Origin: an uncultured Isoptericola sp.
GTDB lineage: Bacteria > Actinomycetota > Actinomycetes > Actinomycetales > Cellulomonadaceae
Assembly (NCBI GenBank): GCA_947497265.1
Contig: CANMFP010000001.1
Coordinates: 620,001-684,000 of the forward strand
DNA: 64,000 nucleotides
Direction of reading: 5' to 3'
The position numbers and the translations under genes are program-made. The notes under the pieces were generated by a model. The model ran no database searches. It had not been told where the DNA came from and was given only the letters and a program-made list of their open reading frames with translations. How positions within the stretch are numbered: the first letter of the stretch is position 1; every line of letters starts with the position of its first letter. This document shows, piece by piece, positions 9,436 to 16,967 of this stretch.

Positions 9436-10116
9436 TCAGAGCCGCGGCGCCAGCGCGCTGACCGACGGCGGCACGGGCGTTCCCGCGGACAGCGGGCTGG
9501 GTTCCGGGACCCCCGCCGCCACCGACAACGGCAGCACGCCGGCCCACACGCCGTGGTCCTCGCCGTCGTCCGGGTCCTCGCCCACGCCGCCGGTGCGGGT
9601 CTTGACGCTCACGCGGTCGAGCGGCACCTGGAGCACCTGCGTGGCGGCGACCTCCTTGGCCGTCATCTCCCGCACCTCGGCCCGGCGGCCGGGCATCAGG
9701 TGGTCGCCGATCTGCCACAGCGCCTCGACCCGCAGGTCGCGCGGGACCACGGTGGCGCGGCCGGCGATCATCGCGGACCGGTAGTTGGCCGAGCTGTCGT
9801 TCAGCGACCGGGCGTAGACGAGCCCGTCCAGGTGGGAGATCCCCACCGAGACGGGCACGCCGTCGGGGCCGGCGTCGAGGAACAGCCCGGCCCCGGTGGA
9901 GCCGTGGAGCAGGAGCCTGCGACCGAGCCCGTCGCCCAGGTCGCCGACGCCGTACAGGTACGGCAGGACGACCGGGTACCCGTCGCGGAGCATCGCGACG
10001 TGGGCGAGGAACCCGTCGGCGAGGATGCCGTCGAGCACGGCGGGGTCGTCGGTCTGGCGGTCGGGCTTGCGGCCCACGGCCATGCTCGGGCAGCCGGGTG
10101 CGGTCTCGATGCTCAC
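9436..10116 (-). CDS. Pyridoxamine 5'-phosphate oxidase-like FMN split-barrel protein
   Basis: 226 residues. The pattern ILADGFLAHVAMLRDGYPVVLPYLYG followed by LLLHGST and later YRSAMIAGRATVVP is that of the split-barrel flavin reductase/PNPOx-like family 2, which binds FMN. A C-terminal segment is Pro/Ser-rich and probably disordered. It is divergently transcribed from a MocR regulator with a perfect palindrome between the two starts, so it is very likely the regulated target. This suggests a role linked to vitamin B6 or amino-acid chemistry, though the true reaction is unknown. Confidence 0.8.
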   Translation of the reverse strand: MSIETAPGCPSMAVGRKPDRQTDDPAVLDGILADGFLAHVAMLRDGYPVVLPYLYGVGDLGDGLGRRLLLHGSTGAGLFLDAGPDGVPVSVGISHLDGLVYARSLNDSSANYRSAMIAGRATVVPRDLRVEALWQIGDHLMPGRRAEVREMTAKEVAATQVLQVPLDRVSVKTRTGGVGEDPDDGEDHGVWAGVLPLSVAAGVPEPSPLSAGTPVPPSVSALAPRL

Positions 10117-10139
10117 GTCGCCGACGGTACGGAGCCCGC

Positions 10140-10158
10140 TGGACTACGCTGTAGTCCA
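10140..10158. promoter_or_regulatory. Perfect palindromic operator between the FMN-protein and MocR genes
   Basis: TGGACTACGCTGTAGTCCA: two 8-bp arms, TGGACTAC and GTAGTCCA, separated by GCT. It lies 17 nt before the regulator ATG and 24 nt before the divergent FMN-protein ATG, placed to control both. MocR proteins typically bind such sites and both autorepress and activate the divergent gene. Confidence 0.75.
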
Positions 10159-10174
10159 CTCTCCGCCAGAACGG

Positions 10175-11641
10175 ATGGACCACTTGGACGCCAACCAGCA
10201 ACCCACCAAGGTGGCGCGCGTCGTCGACCTGGTCCGCGGCATGGTCCACGACGGCCGGCTGACCGAGGGCGACCCGCTGCCCTCCACCCGTGCGCTCGCC
10301 GGCGAGCTCGGCCTGGCCCGCGGCACCGTCACCGCCGCCTACGAACAGCTCGACGGCGAGGGGTACGTGGTGCTACGGCACGGCGCGGTGCCGCGGGTCG
10401 CGGCGACCCTCGGCGCGCTCTCCACCGCCACGCCGCCCGCCGGCGCGGCAGGGCTGCGGCCGGGAGCGGCCACCGCTCCCGTCCCGACCGTCCGGACCGC
10501 GCCGCCCGCCGCCCTCGTCGACCTGACGCCCGGCGTCCCCGCCGTCGCGGCGGTCTCGGCACGGGACTGGCGCGCGGCCTGGCGTCACGCCGCCGCCCAG
10601 CCCCTGGTCGCCGCGTACCCGGACCCGGCCGGTGAGCCCGTGCTGCGGACGCAGGTCGCGAACCATCTCGCGCTGAGCCGGGGGTTCGCGCCGGACGACG
10701 GACGCGTCGTCGTGACCGCCGGCACGACCGAGGCGATCTCGCTGGTGACCGAGTCGCTGGCGCGCCGGACGGCGGCACCGCGGGTCGCCGTGGAGAACCC
10801 CGGCTACCGCGCGGGCCGCCGGGCCGTCGCCTCGGCGGGAGGCGCCGTCGTGCCCGTGCCGGTCGCCGACTCCGGCATCGACCTCGACGCCCTGCGCGCC
10901 GCCCACGCCGGCGAGCGCCTCGACGCCGTGCTGGTCACGCCGAGCCACCAGTACCCGCTGGGCGGGGCGATGCCGGTGGCCGCGCGGCACGAGCTGCTGG
11001 CGTGGGCCGCCGCCGAGGACGTCCTGGTCCTCGAGGACGACTACGACTCCGAGTTCCGCCACCGCGGCTCCCCGCTGCCGGCCCTCGCCGCGCTCGACGG
11101 TTCCGGCGTGGTCGTGCACGTCGGCTCGTTCTCCAAGGTGCTCGACCCACGGTTGCGCTGCGGCTACCTCGTCCTCCCGGCGGGCAACACCGTGCCCGAC
11201 GGCGGCACCCCGGCCGGGGCGGGGATCCGCGCCGCGCGCTCGGGCCGCGGCGCCACGGTGGCGAGCGTGACCCAGCACGCGCTGGCCCACCTCATGTCCA
11301 CCGGGGCGCTGCGCCGTCACGTGGCCCGCTGCCGCCGCGACTACCGGACCAAGCGCCGGATGGTGGCCGAGGCCTTCGAGGGTGTGCCCGGCGTGCGGGT
11401 CCGCGCGCTGGACGGCGGCCTGCACGCGGTTCTCGAGCTCGAGGACACGCCGACGGCGGACCTGGTCGCCCGCCTGGCGGACCGGGGGGTGCTGGTCGCC
11501 GACCTCCAGGACTACGCGGTGCCCGGGTCCGGCCTGGAGCTGAACGGCGTCGTCCTCGGTTACGCCCCGCCGTCTGGCACGGAGCTGCGCGCCGCGCTGC
11601 GCACGATCCGCACCGAACTTGGACCAGCACCACCTTCTTGA
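10175..11641 (+). CDS. MocR/PdxR-family transcriptional regulator (GntR HTH plus aminotransferase domain)
   Basis: 488 residues. The N-terminus is a GntR winged helix (about residues 8-75: MVHDGRLTEGDPLPSTRALAGELGLARGTVTAAYEQL). A linker of about 60 residues leads to a fold-type I aminotransferase-like domain (about 135-485) that keeps the PLP lysine in GSFSKVLDPRLRCGY (near K321) and the DDYDSEFR motif. These regulators sense PLP or amino-acid aldimines. The divergent FMN split-barrel gene and the palindrome between them argue for local control, perhaps of B6 salvage. The ATG used gives the HTH at the usual distance; a TTG 9 nt later is possible. Confidence 0.88.
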   Translation: MDHLDANQQPTKVARVVDLVRGMVHDGRLTEGDPLPSTRALAGELGLARGTVTAAYEQLDGEGYVVLRHGAVPRVAATLGALSTATPPAGAAGLRPGAATAPVPTVRTAPPAALVDLTPGVPAVAAVSARDWRAAWRHAAAQPLVAAYPDPAGEPVLRTQVANHLALSRGFAPDDGRVVVTAGTTEAISLVTESLARRTAAPRVAVENPGYRAGRRAVASAGGAVVPVPVADSGIDLDALRAAHAGERLDAVLVTPSHQYPLGGAMPVAARHELLAWAAAEDVLVLEDDYDSEFRHRGSPLPALAALDGSGVVVHVGSFSKVLDPRLRCGYLVLPAGNTVPDGGTPAGAGIRAARSGRGATVASVTQHALAHLMSTGALRRHVARCRRDYRTKRRMVAEAFEGVPGVRVRALDGGLHAVLELEDTPTADLVARLADRGVLVADLQDYAVPGSGLELNGVVLGYAPPSGTELRAALRTIRTELGPAPPS

Positions 11642-11671
11642 TCCAGGTTTCGACCAAACATGGATTAAGAT
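11636..11671 (+). promoter_or_regulatory. Inverted repeat with a probable -10 box before the Fic gene
   Basis: TCTTGATCCA and TGGATTAAGA form 10-bp arms with one mismatch around a 15-nt centre, starting inside the stop codon of the MocR gene. The right arm ends in TAAGAT (11666-11671), a reasonable -10 box. Start of transcription would then fall at or beside the GTG of the Fic gene, 6 nt on. No good -35 is visible. Confidence 0.4.
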
Positions 11672-11677
11672 GGGAAG

Positions 11678-12883
11678 GTGCTCCAGGTTCCACCCCAGAC
11701 CTACACGGACGACTACTGGGTCGCCGAGTCCCACAGGATGGCGAGCCGGTCGGCGATGGCCACTGCCTCCGGGCCGTACCGGTCGTCGATCCCGCCCTCC
11801 ATCAGCACGTGGGTCCCGTCGATCCCGGCGGACCTGACCGCGGACGCTGAAGAAGCGGCAACGTCGCTCAGCCGGTTCGACACGTACGCCGCTGTGAGCC
11901 TCGGGGCGGCGAGCCCGTCGCTCGGTCCGATGAGCTCGATCCTGCTGCGCACCGAGTCGACCTCGTCGTCCCAGATCGAGAACCTCACCGTCGGCGCCCG
12001 GCAGCTCGCTCTCGCCGAGCTCGACCAGTCGTCCTCCGAGAACGCCCGGACGGTCGTGGCCAACGTGCGGGCGATGGAGACCGCGCTCGACCTCGCCGCG
12101 CGGTTCGACACCAGCGCGATCCTCGCGATGCACCAGGCGTTGCTGTCCGGCCAGCGAGGCTGGGAGGACCACGCCGGACGATGGCGCGAACAGCTGGTGT
12201 GGATCGGCACGAGCGCACTCAGCCCTCGCGGCGCCTCCCACGTCGCACCGCAGGCTCCGCTCGTCGCGCCAGCCATGGAGGACCTCGTGCGCTTCGTCGC
12301 CCGTGAGGACCTGCCGGTCCTTGTCCAGGCCGCCGTCGCCCACGCCCAGTTCGAGACCATCCACCCGTTCACCGACGGCAACGGGCGGACCGGGCGCGCG
12401 ATGGTCCATTCGATCCTCCGAGCGAAGGGCGTCATGGCAGAGACGATCGCCCCCGTGTCCGCCGGGCTGCTGACGCAGACCGACCGGTACTTCGACGCTC
12501 TGACGGCCTACCGGGACGGCGACGCGCGACCGATCGTCGAGCGGTTCGCCGAGGCAGCCCGGTTCGCGGCGACGTCGGGGGCACGGCTCGTCGATGATCT
12601 CGCCGCGCAGGTCGAGTCGTCCCGGGAGCGGCTCCAGGGACTCCGCCCGCAAGCCGCGGCGTGGAAGGTGCTGCCTCACCTCGTCTCCCATCCGGTGGTC
12701 AACGCACGGTTCCTCACCACGCACCTGGCCCTGGGGAACCAGAGCGCCCACAATGCCTTGACGCAGCTCGCCGACGCCGGAGTCCTGATCGAGTGCACCG
12801 GCCTGCGCCGCAACCGCGTCTGGCAGCACCCAGGGATACTCACCGTCCTCGACGAGTACGCCCGGATGCTGCTGCGCCAGTAG
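11678..12883 (+). CDS. Fic family protein (AMPylase-type)
   Basis: 401 residues from a GTG start. The catalytic loop IHPFTDGNGRTGR (H near residue 229) is complete, so the protein should transfer AMP (or another nucleotide moiety) from a nucleotide to target hydroxyl groups. An autoinhibitory helix of the [ST]xxxE[GN] type is visible upstream (SSSQIENL, Glu near 101), placing it in the class with an N-terminal inhibitory helix. The C-terminal 90 residues (LTTHLALGNQSAHNALTQLADAGVL) form a winged helix typical of stand-alone bacterial Fic proteins. It lies just after the MocR gene on the same strand but probably has its own start. Targets are unknown. Confidence 0.88.
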   Translation: MLQVPPQTYTDDYWVAESHRMASRSAMATASGPYRSSIPPSISTWVPSIPADLTADAEEAATSLSRFDTYAAVSLGAASPSLGPMSSILLRTESTSSSQIENLTVGARQLALAELDQSSSENARTVVANVRAMETALDLAARFDTSAILAMHQALLSGQRGWEDHAGRWREQLVWIGTSALSPRGASHVAPQAPLVAPAMEDLVRFVAREDLPVLVQAAVAHAQFETIHPFTDGNGRTGRAMVHSILRAKGVMAETIAPVSAGLLTQTDRYFDALTAYRDGDARPIVERFAEAARFAATSGARLVDDLAAQVESSRERLQGLRPQAAAWKVLPHLVSHPVVNARFLTTHLALGNQSAHNALTQLADAGVLIECTGLRRNRVWQHPGILTVLDEYARMLLRQ

Positions 12884-12895
12884 GCCACGACCTCT

Positions 12896-13495
12896 TCAGA
12901 CCCGGCGCGCGACGACGGCCGCGTGCGGGCGGTGACCGTCGGCGGTGCGCTGCTCGACCTCCTCGACCTCGAACCCCGCCTTCTCGAGCCGCGTCCCCAT
13001 CTCCTCGACGGGCCAGGTCCAGGCGGTCGTCACGGCGTGCTCGAAGGATTCGACCCGCGGCCCCGCGAAGAACCCCTGCAGGAGGCTGCCGTCGGGCTCG
13101 AGGGCACGCGCGAGCTCGCGCAGGACCGCGTCCAGGCGCTCGGGGCGAGTGTGGATCACCGAGCACCAGGCCAGCACTCCGCCCAGTCCTTCGTCGGGGA
13201 CGCCGAGCGCCTCCAGCGGAGCCTCGCGGAAGCTGAGGGCGGGGTACCGGGAACGCGCGTGCTCCAGGAACGGGCGGGTGATGTCGACCCCCTCGGCGTC
13301 ACAGCCGTGCCGCGCCAGGAAGTCGGTCCAGTGGCCCGGGCCGCACCCGGCGTCGACGACCGGCCCGGTGAGGCCGCCGGCCCAGCGCGCGATGCGGCTC
13401 CGGTCCGGCTCGGCCATCGCGCCGACGGATCCCAGGCGATCGATGTACTCCGTCGCGCGCCCGGCATAGGCCGCGGACACCTCGAGGCTCGTCAT
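12896..13495 (-). CDS. Class I SAM-dependent methyltransferase
   Basis: 199 residues from the ATG that begins MTSLEVSAAYAGRA; an upstream ATG would add 13 basic residues. SAM-binding motif I is VVDAGCGPGHWTDFL (about 44-58), motif II region AEGVDITRPFLEHAR (about 67-81), and a motif IV-like segment GGVLAWCSVIHT follows. This is the Methyltransf_11/25 type fold acting on small molecules; the substrate is not evident. It is convergent with the Fic gene (12 nt between stops). Confidence 0.82.
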   Translation of the reverse strand: MTSLEVSAAYAGRATEYIDRLGSVGAMAEPDRSRIARWAGGLTGPVVDAGCGPGHWTDFLARHGCDAEGVDITRPFLEHARSRYPALSFREAPLEALGVPDEGLGGVLAWCSVIHTRPERLDAVLRELARALEPDGSLLQGFFAGPRVESFEHAVTTAWTWPVEEMGTRLEKAGFEVEEVEQRTADGHRPHAAVVARRV

Positions 13496-13534
13496 CCGGC
13501 TGATTCTGGCAGCCCGTGACCGGGACGGTGCCAC

Positions 13535-14449
13535 TCAGCCCAGGAGCCCCTCGACCTGCCGTCGCACGCCCGCCGCGTCGAGGCCGTGCGCGGCGGCATG
13601 GTCGCGCGGCGTGCCGTAGCGGCGCAGCTCGGCGTCGCGAGGCACGCCGACGTGCAGCACCCGGGCAGGCCGGTCGGCCAGCGCCGCCGCGACCCCGGCC
13701 GCGCTGGTTCCCGCCAGGTACGGCTCCACGACGGCCAGCATCGGGGTCGGCCCTGTCAGCTCGCGCAGGCCGTCGGCGTCCAGCGGGTGGGGCGTGTTGG
13801 TGTGGGCCACGCGCACGGGCAGGTCGCGCGTCGCCTCGAGGACGACGTCGAGCATCGGCCCGACGGCGAGGACCAGCGGTGCGCCACCCGCGACGCCTCC
13901 CGAGACGTCCCGCACCAGGTGCACGCGCCCGTCGACCGGCTGCGGCCGCGCGTTGTGCTGCCCCGAGAGCCGCACGTACACGCGGCCGGCACCGGCGGCC
14001 TCGCGGCGCAGAAGCTCCGCGACCTCGTCGCCGTGGCCGGGCACGTGCACCGTCCACCCCGGCAGCGCGGAGACCAGGGCGACGTCGCCTGGCGCCTGGT
14101 GCGTGCGTCCGCCGGAGCTGACGTCGTACGACGCGCCGGCGCTCACCAGCAGCGCCCCGACGTCCTGGTGGCCGAGGTCCAGCTTGATCTGCTCGTACGC
14201 CCGCTCCACGAGGAACGGTGCGAACGTGTGGACGATCGGCCGGCGCCCGGTCAGCGCGAGCCCGCCCGCCACACCCATCATGGCCTGCTCACGGATCCCG
14301 ACGTCGACCACCTGGCCGGGCCGCCGCGCGATGGTCTCGCCGACGTAGCCCGCCCCGATCACGGCCAGCACGAGGACGGCGTTCGGGTTCGCGGCGAGCA
14401 CCGGGTCGAGCTCGGCGTAGAACCGGGTCCGCATCTCTGCCGCGCTCAT
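13535..14449 (-). CDS. Transketolase, C-terminal subunit (split enzyme)
   Basis: 304 residues with the pyrimidine-binding and C-terminal transketolase domains: GYVGETIARRPGQVVDVGIREQAMMGVAGGLALTG (about 32-68) and RTHQAPGDVALVSALPG (about 115-131). Together with the upstream gene it makes one transketolase-like thiamine enzyme from two chains, as seen in many actinobacteria and archaea. The start overlaps the N-terminal subunit stop by 4 nt. The substrate is unknown: no pentose-phosphate genes lie nearby, so it may serve a specialised sugar pathway. Confidence 0.87.
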   Translation of the reverse strand: MSAAEMRTRFYAELDPVLAANPNAVLVLAVIGAGYVGETIARRPGQVVDVGIREQAMMGVAGGLALTGRRPIVHTFAPFLVERAYEQIKLDLGHQDVGALLVSAGASYDVSSGGRTHQAPGDVALVSALPGWTVHVPGHGDEVAELLRREAAGAGRVYVRLSGQHNARPQPVDGRVHLVRDVSGGVAGGAPLVLAVGPMLDVVLEATRDLPVRVAHTNTPHPLDADGLRELTGPTPMLAVVEPYLAGTSAAGVAAALADRPARVLHVGVPRDAELRRYGTPRDHAAAHGLDAAGVRRQVEGLLG

Positions 14450-15156
14450 GCCGCCACCTCCTGGCCGCGCACCCCGGCGTGAAGCGTGGTGTCCACGACG
14501 ACGGCGGAGGGCCGGTCCCGTGCGACGGTCCGCAGCGCGCCCGCGAGCGCCGCGTGGTCGTGCGCGGCGACGTCGGCCACCTGCCAGCCCTCGAGCGCGA
14601 AGCGGGCGGCGATCCCGCCGGGCCAGCCGAGGTTGTCGCTGTGGTTGTCGACGACGACGCAGGTGAGGTTGTCGAGGCCGAACCGGCCCGCGACGGCGAT
14701 CGCCTCGGCGTTGCTGCCCTCGTCCAGCTCGGCGTCGCCGACGAGCACGACGACGCGTGCCCGCGACCGGTCCCGCAGCCCGAGCGCCATGCCGACGGCG
14801 ATCGGCAGGCCGTGCCCGAGCGACCCGCTGCCGATCTCGATGCCGGGCACGAGCGTCCGGTCGGGGTGATGTCCGAGGCGCGAGTGCCAGGAGGCGACGT
14901 CGTCGAGCCATCCGACCGGGAAGAACCCCTTGGCGGCGAGCACGGCGTAGGTGGAAGCCGGACCGTGCCCCTTGGAGAGCAGGAACCGGTCACGGTCGGG
15001 ATGGTCGGGTGCGTCGGGAAACACCCGCAGCACCTGGTCGTACAGGACCCAGAGGACGTCGAGGGTGGAGTTCACGCTCGGGTCGTGCTTCTCGTCACCG
15101 GTCATGCGGGCGACGAGCTCCACGACGGACGGTGGGACGGAGTCGATGTCGGTCAT
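14446..15156 (-). CDS. Transketolase, N-terminal subunit (split enzyme)
   Basis: 236 residues covering the thiamine-diphosphate-binding half: FLLSKGHGPASTYAVLA (about 58-74), GSGSLGHGLPIAVGMALG (about 108-125) and the pyrophosphate motif GDAELDEGSN with VVDNHSDN about 30 residues later. First gene of a two-gene operon with the C-terminal subunit, coupled by a 4-nt overlap. It starts 58 bp from the divergent soxR gene and may share the SoxR operator region. Confidence 0.87.
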   Translation of the reverse strand: MTDIDSVPPSVVELVARMTGDEKHDPSVNSTLDVLWVLYDQVLRVFPDAPDHPDRDRFLLSKGHGPASTYAVLAAKGFFPVGWLDDVASWHSRLGHHPDRTLVPGIEIGSGSLGHGLPIAVGMALGLRDRSRARVVVLVGDAELDEGSNAEAIAVAGRFGLDNLTCVVVDNHSDNLGWPGGIAARFALEGWQVADVAAHDHAALAGALRTVARDRPSAVVVDTTLHAGVRGQEVAA

Positions 15157-15176
15157 GCTCCGATCGTGTAAGTTAA

Positions 15177-15190
15177 ACCTCGCTTGAGGT
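15177..15190. promoter_or_regulatory. SoxR-type operator
   Basis: ACCTCGCTTGAGGT, a 5-bp inverted pair ACCTC/GAGGT around GCTT, matches the CCTCAAG...CTTGAGG core of SoxR sites. It lies between the divergent transketolase and soxR genes, 25 nt before the soxR GTG and 21 nt before the transketolase ATG. MerR-type activators bind such elements inside the promoter spacer. Confidence 0.65.
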
Positions 15191-15214
15191 CAAGACCCGA
15201 CCCCCCGGAGGACC

Positions 15215-15700
15215 GTGGCGATCGAGCGATACCTGACCATCGGCGAGGTCGCCCGCCGCAGCGGCGTGGCGCCGTCGGGCCTGCGCTACTACGAGACGCT
15301 CGGGCTCATCTCCTCGGAGCGCACCACGGGCAACCAGCGCCGCTACGAACGCACCACGCTGCGGCGGGTGGCGTTCATCCGTACCGCGTCCCGGGTCGGG
15401 CTCACGCTCGAGGAGATCGGCGACGCGCTCGCGACGCTGCCCGAGGGGCGCACGCCCACCGCCGACGACTGGACCGGGCTCTCCCGCTCGTGGCGCCCCC
15501 TGCTGGACGCCCGCATCGCCGCCATCGAGCGGCTGCGCGACGACCTCGACTCGTGCATCGGCTGCGGCTGCCTCTCCCTGGAGCGCTGCGTGCTGCAGAA
15601 CCCCGGCGACCGTGCGGCGACGCTCGGCCCGGGCGCCCGCTACCTGGAGGGCGACAGCCCCTCGGACGCCGCCCGCGCGGCCGGCCAGGATGCCACCTGA
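15215..15700 (+). CDS. soxR: Redox-sensitive transcriptional activator SoxR
   Basis: 161 residues from a GTG start. MerR-type HTH at the N-terminus (LTIGEVARRSGVAPSGLRYYETLGLI, about 6-31), dimerisation helix, then the [2Fe-2S] motif CIGCGCLSLERC (about 113-124) that defines SoxR. Actinobacterial SoxR responds to redox-cycling compounds and, lacking SoxS, directly activates oxidoreductase or transporter genes. A SoxR-like site lies upstream; the FAD oxidoreductase downstream has an ECF41 promoter and no obvious SoxR box, so its direct control by SoxR is not shown. Confidence 0.93.
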   Translation: MAIERYLTIGEVARRSGVAPSGLRYYETLGLISSERTTGNQRRYERTTLRRVAFIRTASRVGLTLEEIGDALATLPEGRTPTADDWTGLSRSWRPLLDARIAAIERLRDDLDSCIGCGCLSLERCVLQNPGDRAATLGPGARYLEGDSPSDAARAAGQDAT

Positions 15701-15707
15701 GGGTGCG

Positions 15708-15734
15708 TGTCACACCCGCGCGCGCTGGCTCGTC
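15708..15734 (+). promoter_or_regulatory. ECF41 sigma-factor promoter
   Basis: TGTCACA at 15708-15714, exactly 16 nt spacer, then CGTC at 15731-15734. This equals the published ECF41 promoter consensus (TGTCACA-n16-CGTC). It starts 8 nt after the soxR stop and 35 nt before the ATG of the FAD oxidoreductase, whose downstream neighbour encodes the ECF41-type sigma factor itself. Transcription would begin at or within a few nt of the ATG, giving a very short or absent leader. Confidence 0.85.
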
Positions 15735-15742
15735 CCGTGGGT

Positions 15743-16963
15743 ATGAGCACACACACGACACACAGCACACCCACCACCCACGTCCTGATCGTCGGCGCCG
15801 GGTTCGCCGGCGGCATGGCAGCGGTCCGGCTCGCGGGACGCTCCCGCGGCCGGGTGGCCGTCACCGTCGTCAACCCGCGGCCGACGTTCGTCAACCGCCT
15901 GCGCCTGCACCAGCTGGCCACCGGGCAGCAGGTCCCCGCCCCGAGCATCCGCCGGATGCTCGGCCCGGACGTCACGTTCGTCGAGGGCTACGTCACCTCG
16001 CTCGACCCGGACGGCGGCCGGGCCACCGTCCACGGGCCGGACGGCGTGCGACAGCTGCTGTTCGACCGCGCTGTCCTCGCTACCGGCAGCACCACCGAGC
16101 CGGTGCCCGTCCCGGGCGGCGAGCACACGCACGGCGTCGCGGACCTGGCGGCGGCCGAACGGCTGCGGCACGCCGTCGCGAGCCTGCCCGCCGGGGCGGA
16201 CGTCGCCGTCGTCGGCGGCGGGTTCACCGGCCTGGAGACCGTCGGCGAGCTGGCCGCGACCCGGCCGGACGTCAAGACCCGCCTCGTCACCTCCGGAGAG
16301 GTCGGCGGCTGGTTCAACCCCCGGGCGGCCGCCCACGTGCGCACCAGCCTGGAGGGCCTCGGCGTCGAGTCGGTCGGGGGCGCCCGCGTCCGGGCCGTCG
16401 AGCCCGGCCTGCTCCTGCTGGACGACGGCGCCGAGGTCCCGTCCGACCTGACCGTCTGGTGCGGCGGCTTCGCCGCGCCGCCCCTCGCCCGCGAGTCCGG
16501 GCTCGCCGTCGACCCGGCCGGCGCCGCCCGCACCGACGCCGCCCTGCAGTCGGTGTCCCACCCGCAGATCATGGCGGTGGGCGACGCCGGGCACACGGTG
16601 GCTCCGCACGGCGGGCGGTACTCCATGTCCTGCCAGCTCGCGTTCCCCTCGGGGGCGCACGCCGCCGACGTGCTCTCCGCCGAGGCCCGCGGCACCGCCG
16701 ACGGCGGCCCCGCGCCGCTGGACCTCGGGTTCCAGGGGCGCTGCGTGAGCATCGGCAGCCACGCCGCCGTGCTGCAGCTCACCGACCGTGACGATGTCGC
16801 GGGCGACCGCGCGCTGACCGGCCGCACCGCCGTCGCGCTGAAGAAGTTCCAGGTGCGCGGCGTGGTCGCGGCCATCGGCATCGCCCGCCGCGCGCCGGGA
16901 GCGATCCGCTGGCCCGGGTCCGGCCGTGCGCCGAGCCCCGTCCAGGCGCCGGTGGCAGGCTGA
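15743..16963 (+). CDS. FAD-dependent NAD(P)H oxidoreductase (NDH-2-like)
   Basis: 406 residues. Two Rossmann dinucleotide sites: VLIVGAGFAGGMAAVRLAG (about 14-32) for FAD and VAVVGGGFTGLETVGELA (about 155-172) for NAD(P)H; the FAD-closing motif IMAVGDAGHT is near residue 275. The fold is that of type II NADH dehydrogenases and related disulfide-independent oxidoreductases. It lies directly behind an ECF41 promoter and 4 nt before the sigma-factor gene, so the pair is co-transcribed and probably self-amplifying. ECF41 factors are known to be linked to oxidoreductases of this sort; the substrate is not known. Confidence 0.87.
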   Translation: MSTHTTHSTPTTHVLIVGAGFAGGMAAVRLAGRSRGRVAVTVVNPRPTFVNRLRLHQLATGQQVPAPSIRRMLGPDVTFVEGYVTSLDPDGGRATVHGPDGVRQLLFDRAVLATGSTTEPVPVPGGEHTHGVADLAAAERLRHAVASLPAGADVAVVGGGFTGLETVGELAATRPDVKTRLVTSGEVGGWFNPRAAAHVRTSLEGLGVESVGGARVRAVEPGLLLLDDGAEVPSDLTVWCGGFAAPPLARESGLAVDPAGAARTDAALQSVSHPQIMAVGDAGHTVAPHGGRYSMSCQLAFPSGAHAADVLSAEARGTADGGPAPLDLGFQGRCVSIGSHAAVLQLTDRDDVAGDRALTGRTAVALKKFQVRGVVAAIGIARRAPGAIRWPGSGRAPSPVQAPVAG

Positions 16964-16967
16964 GAAG

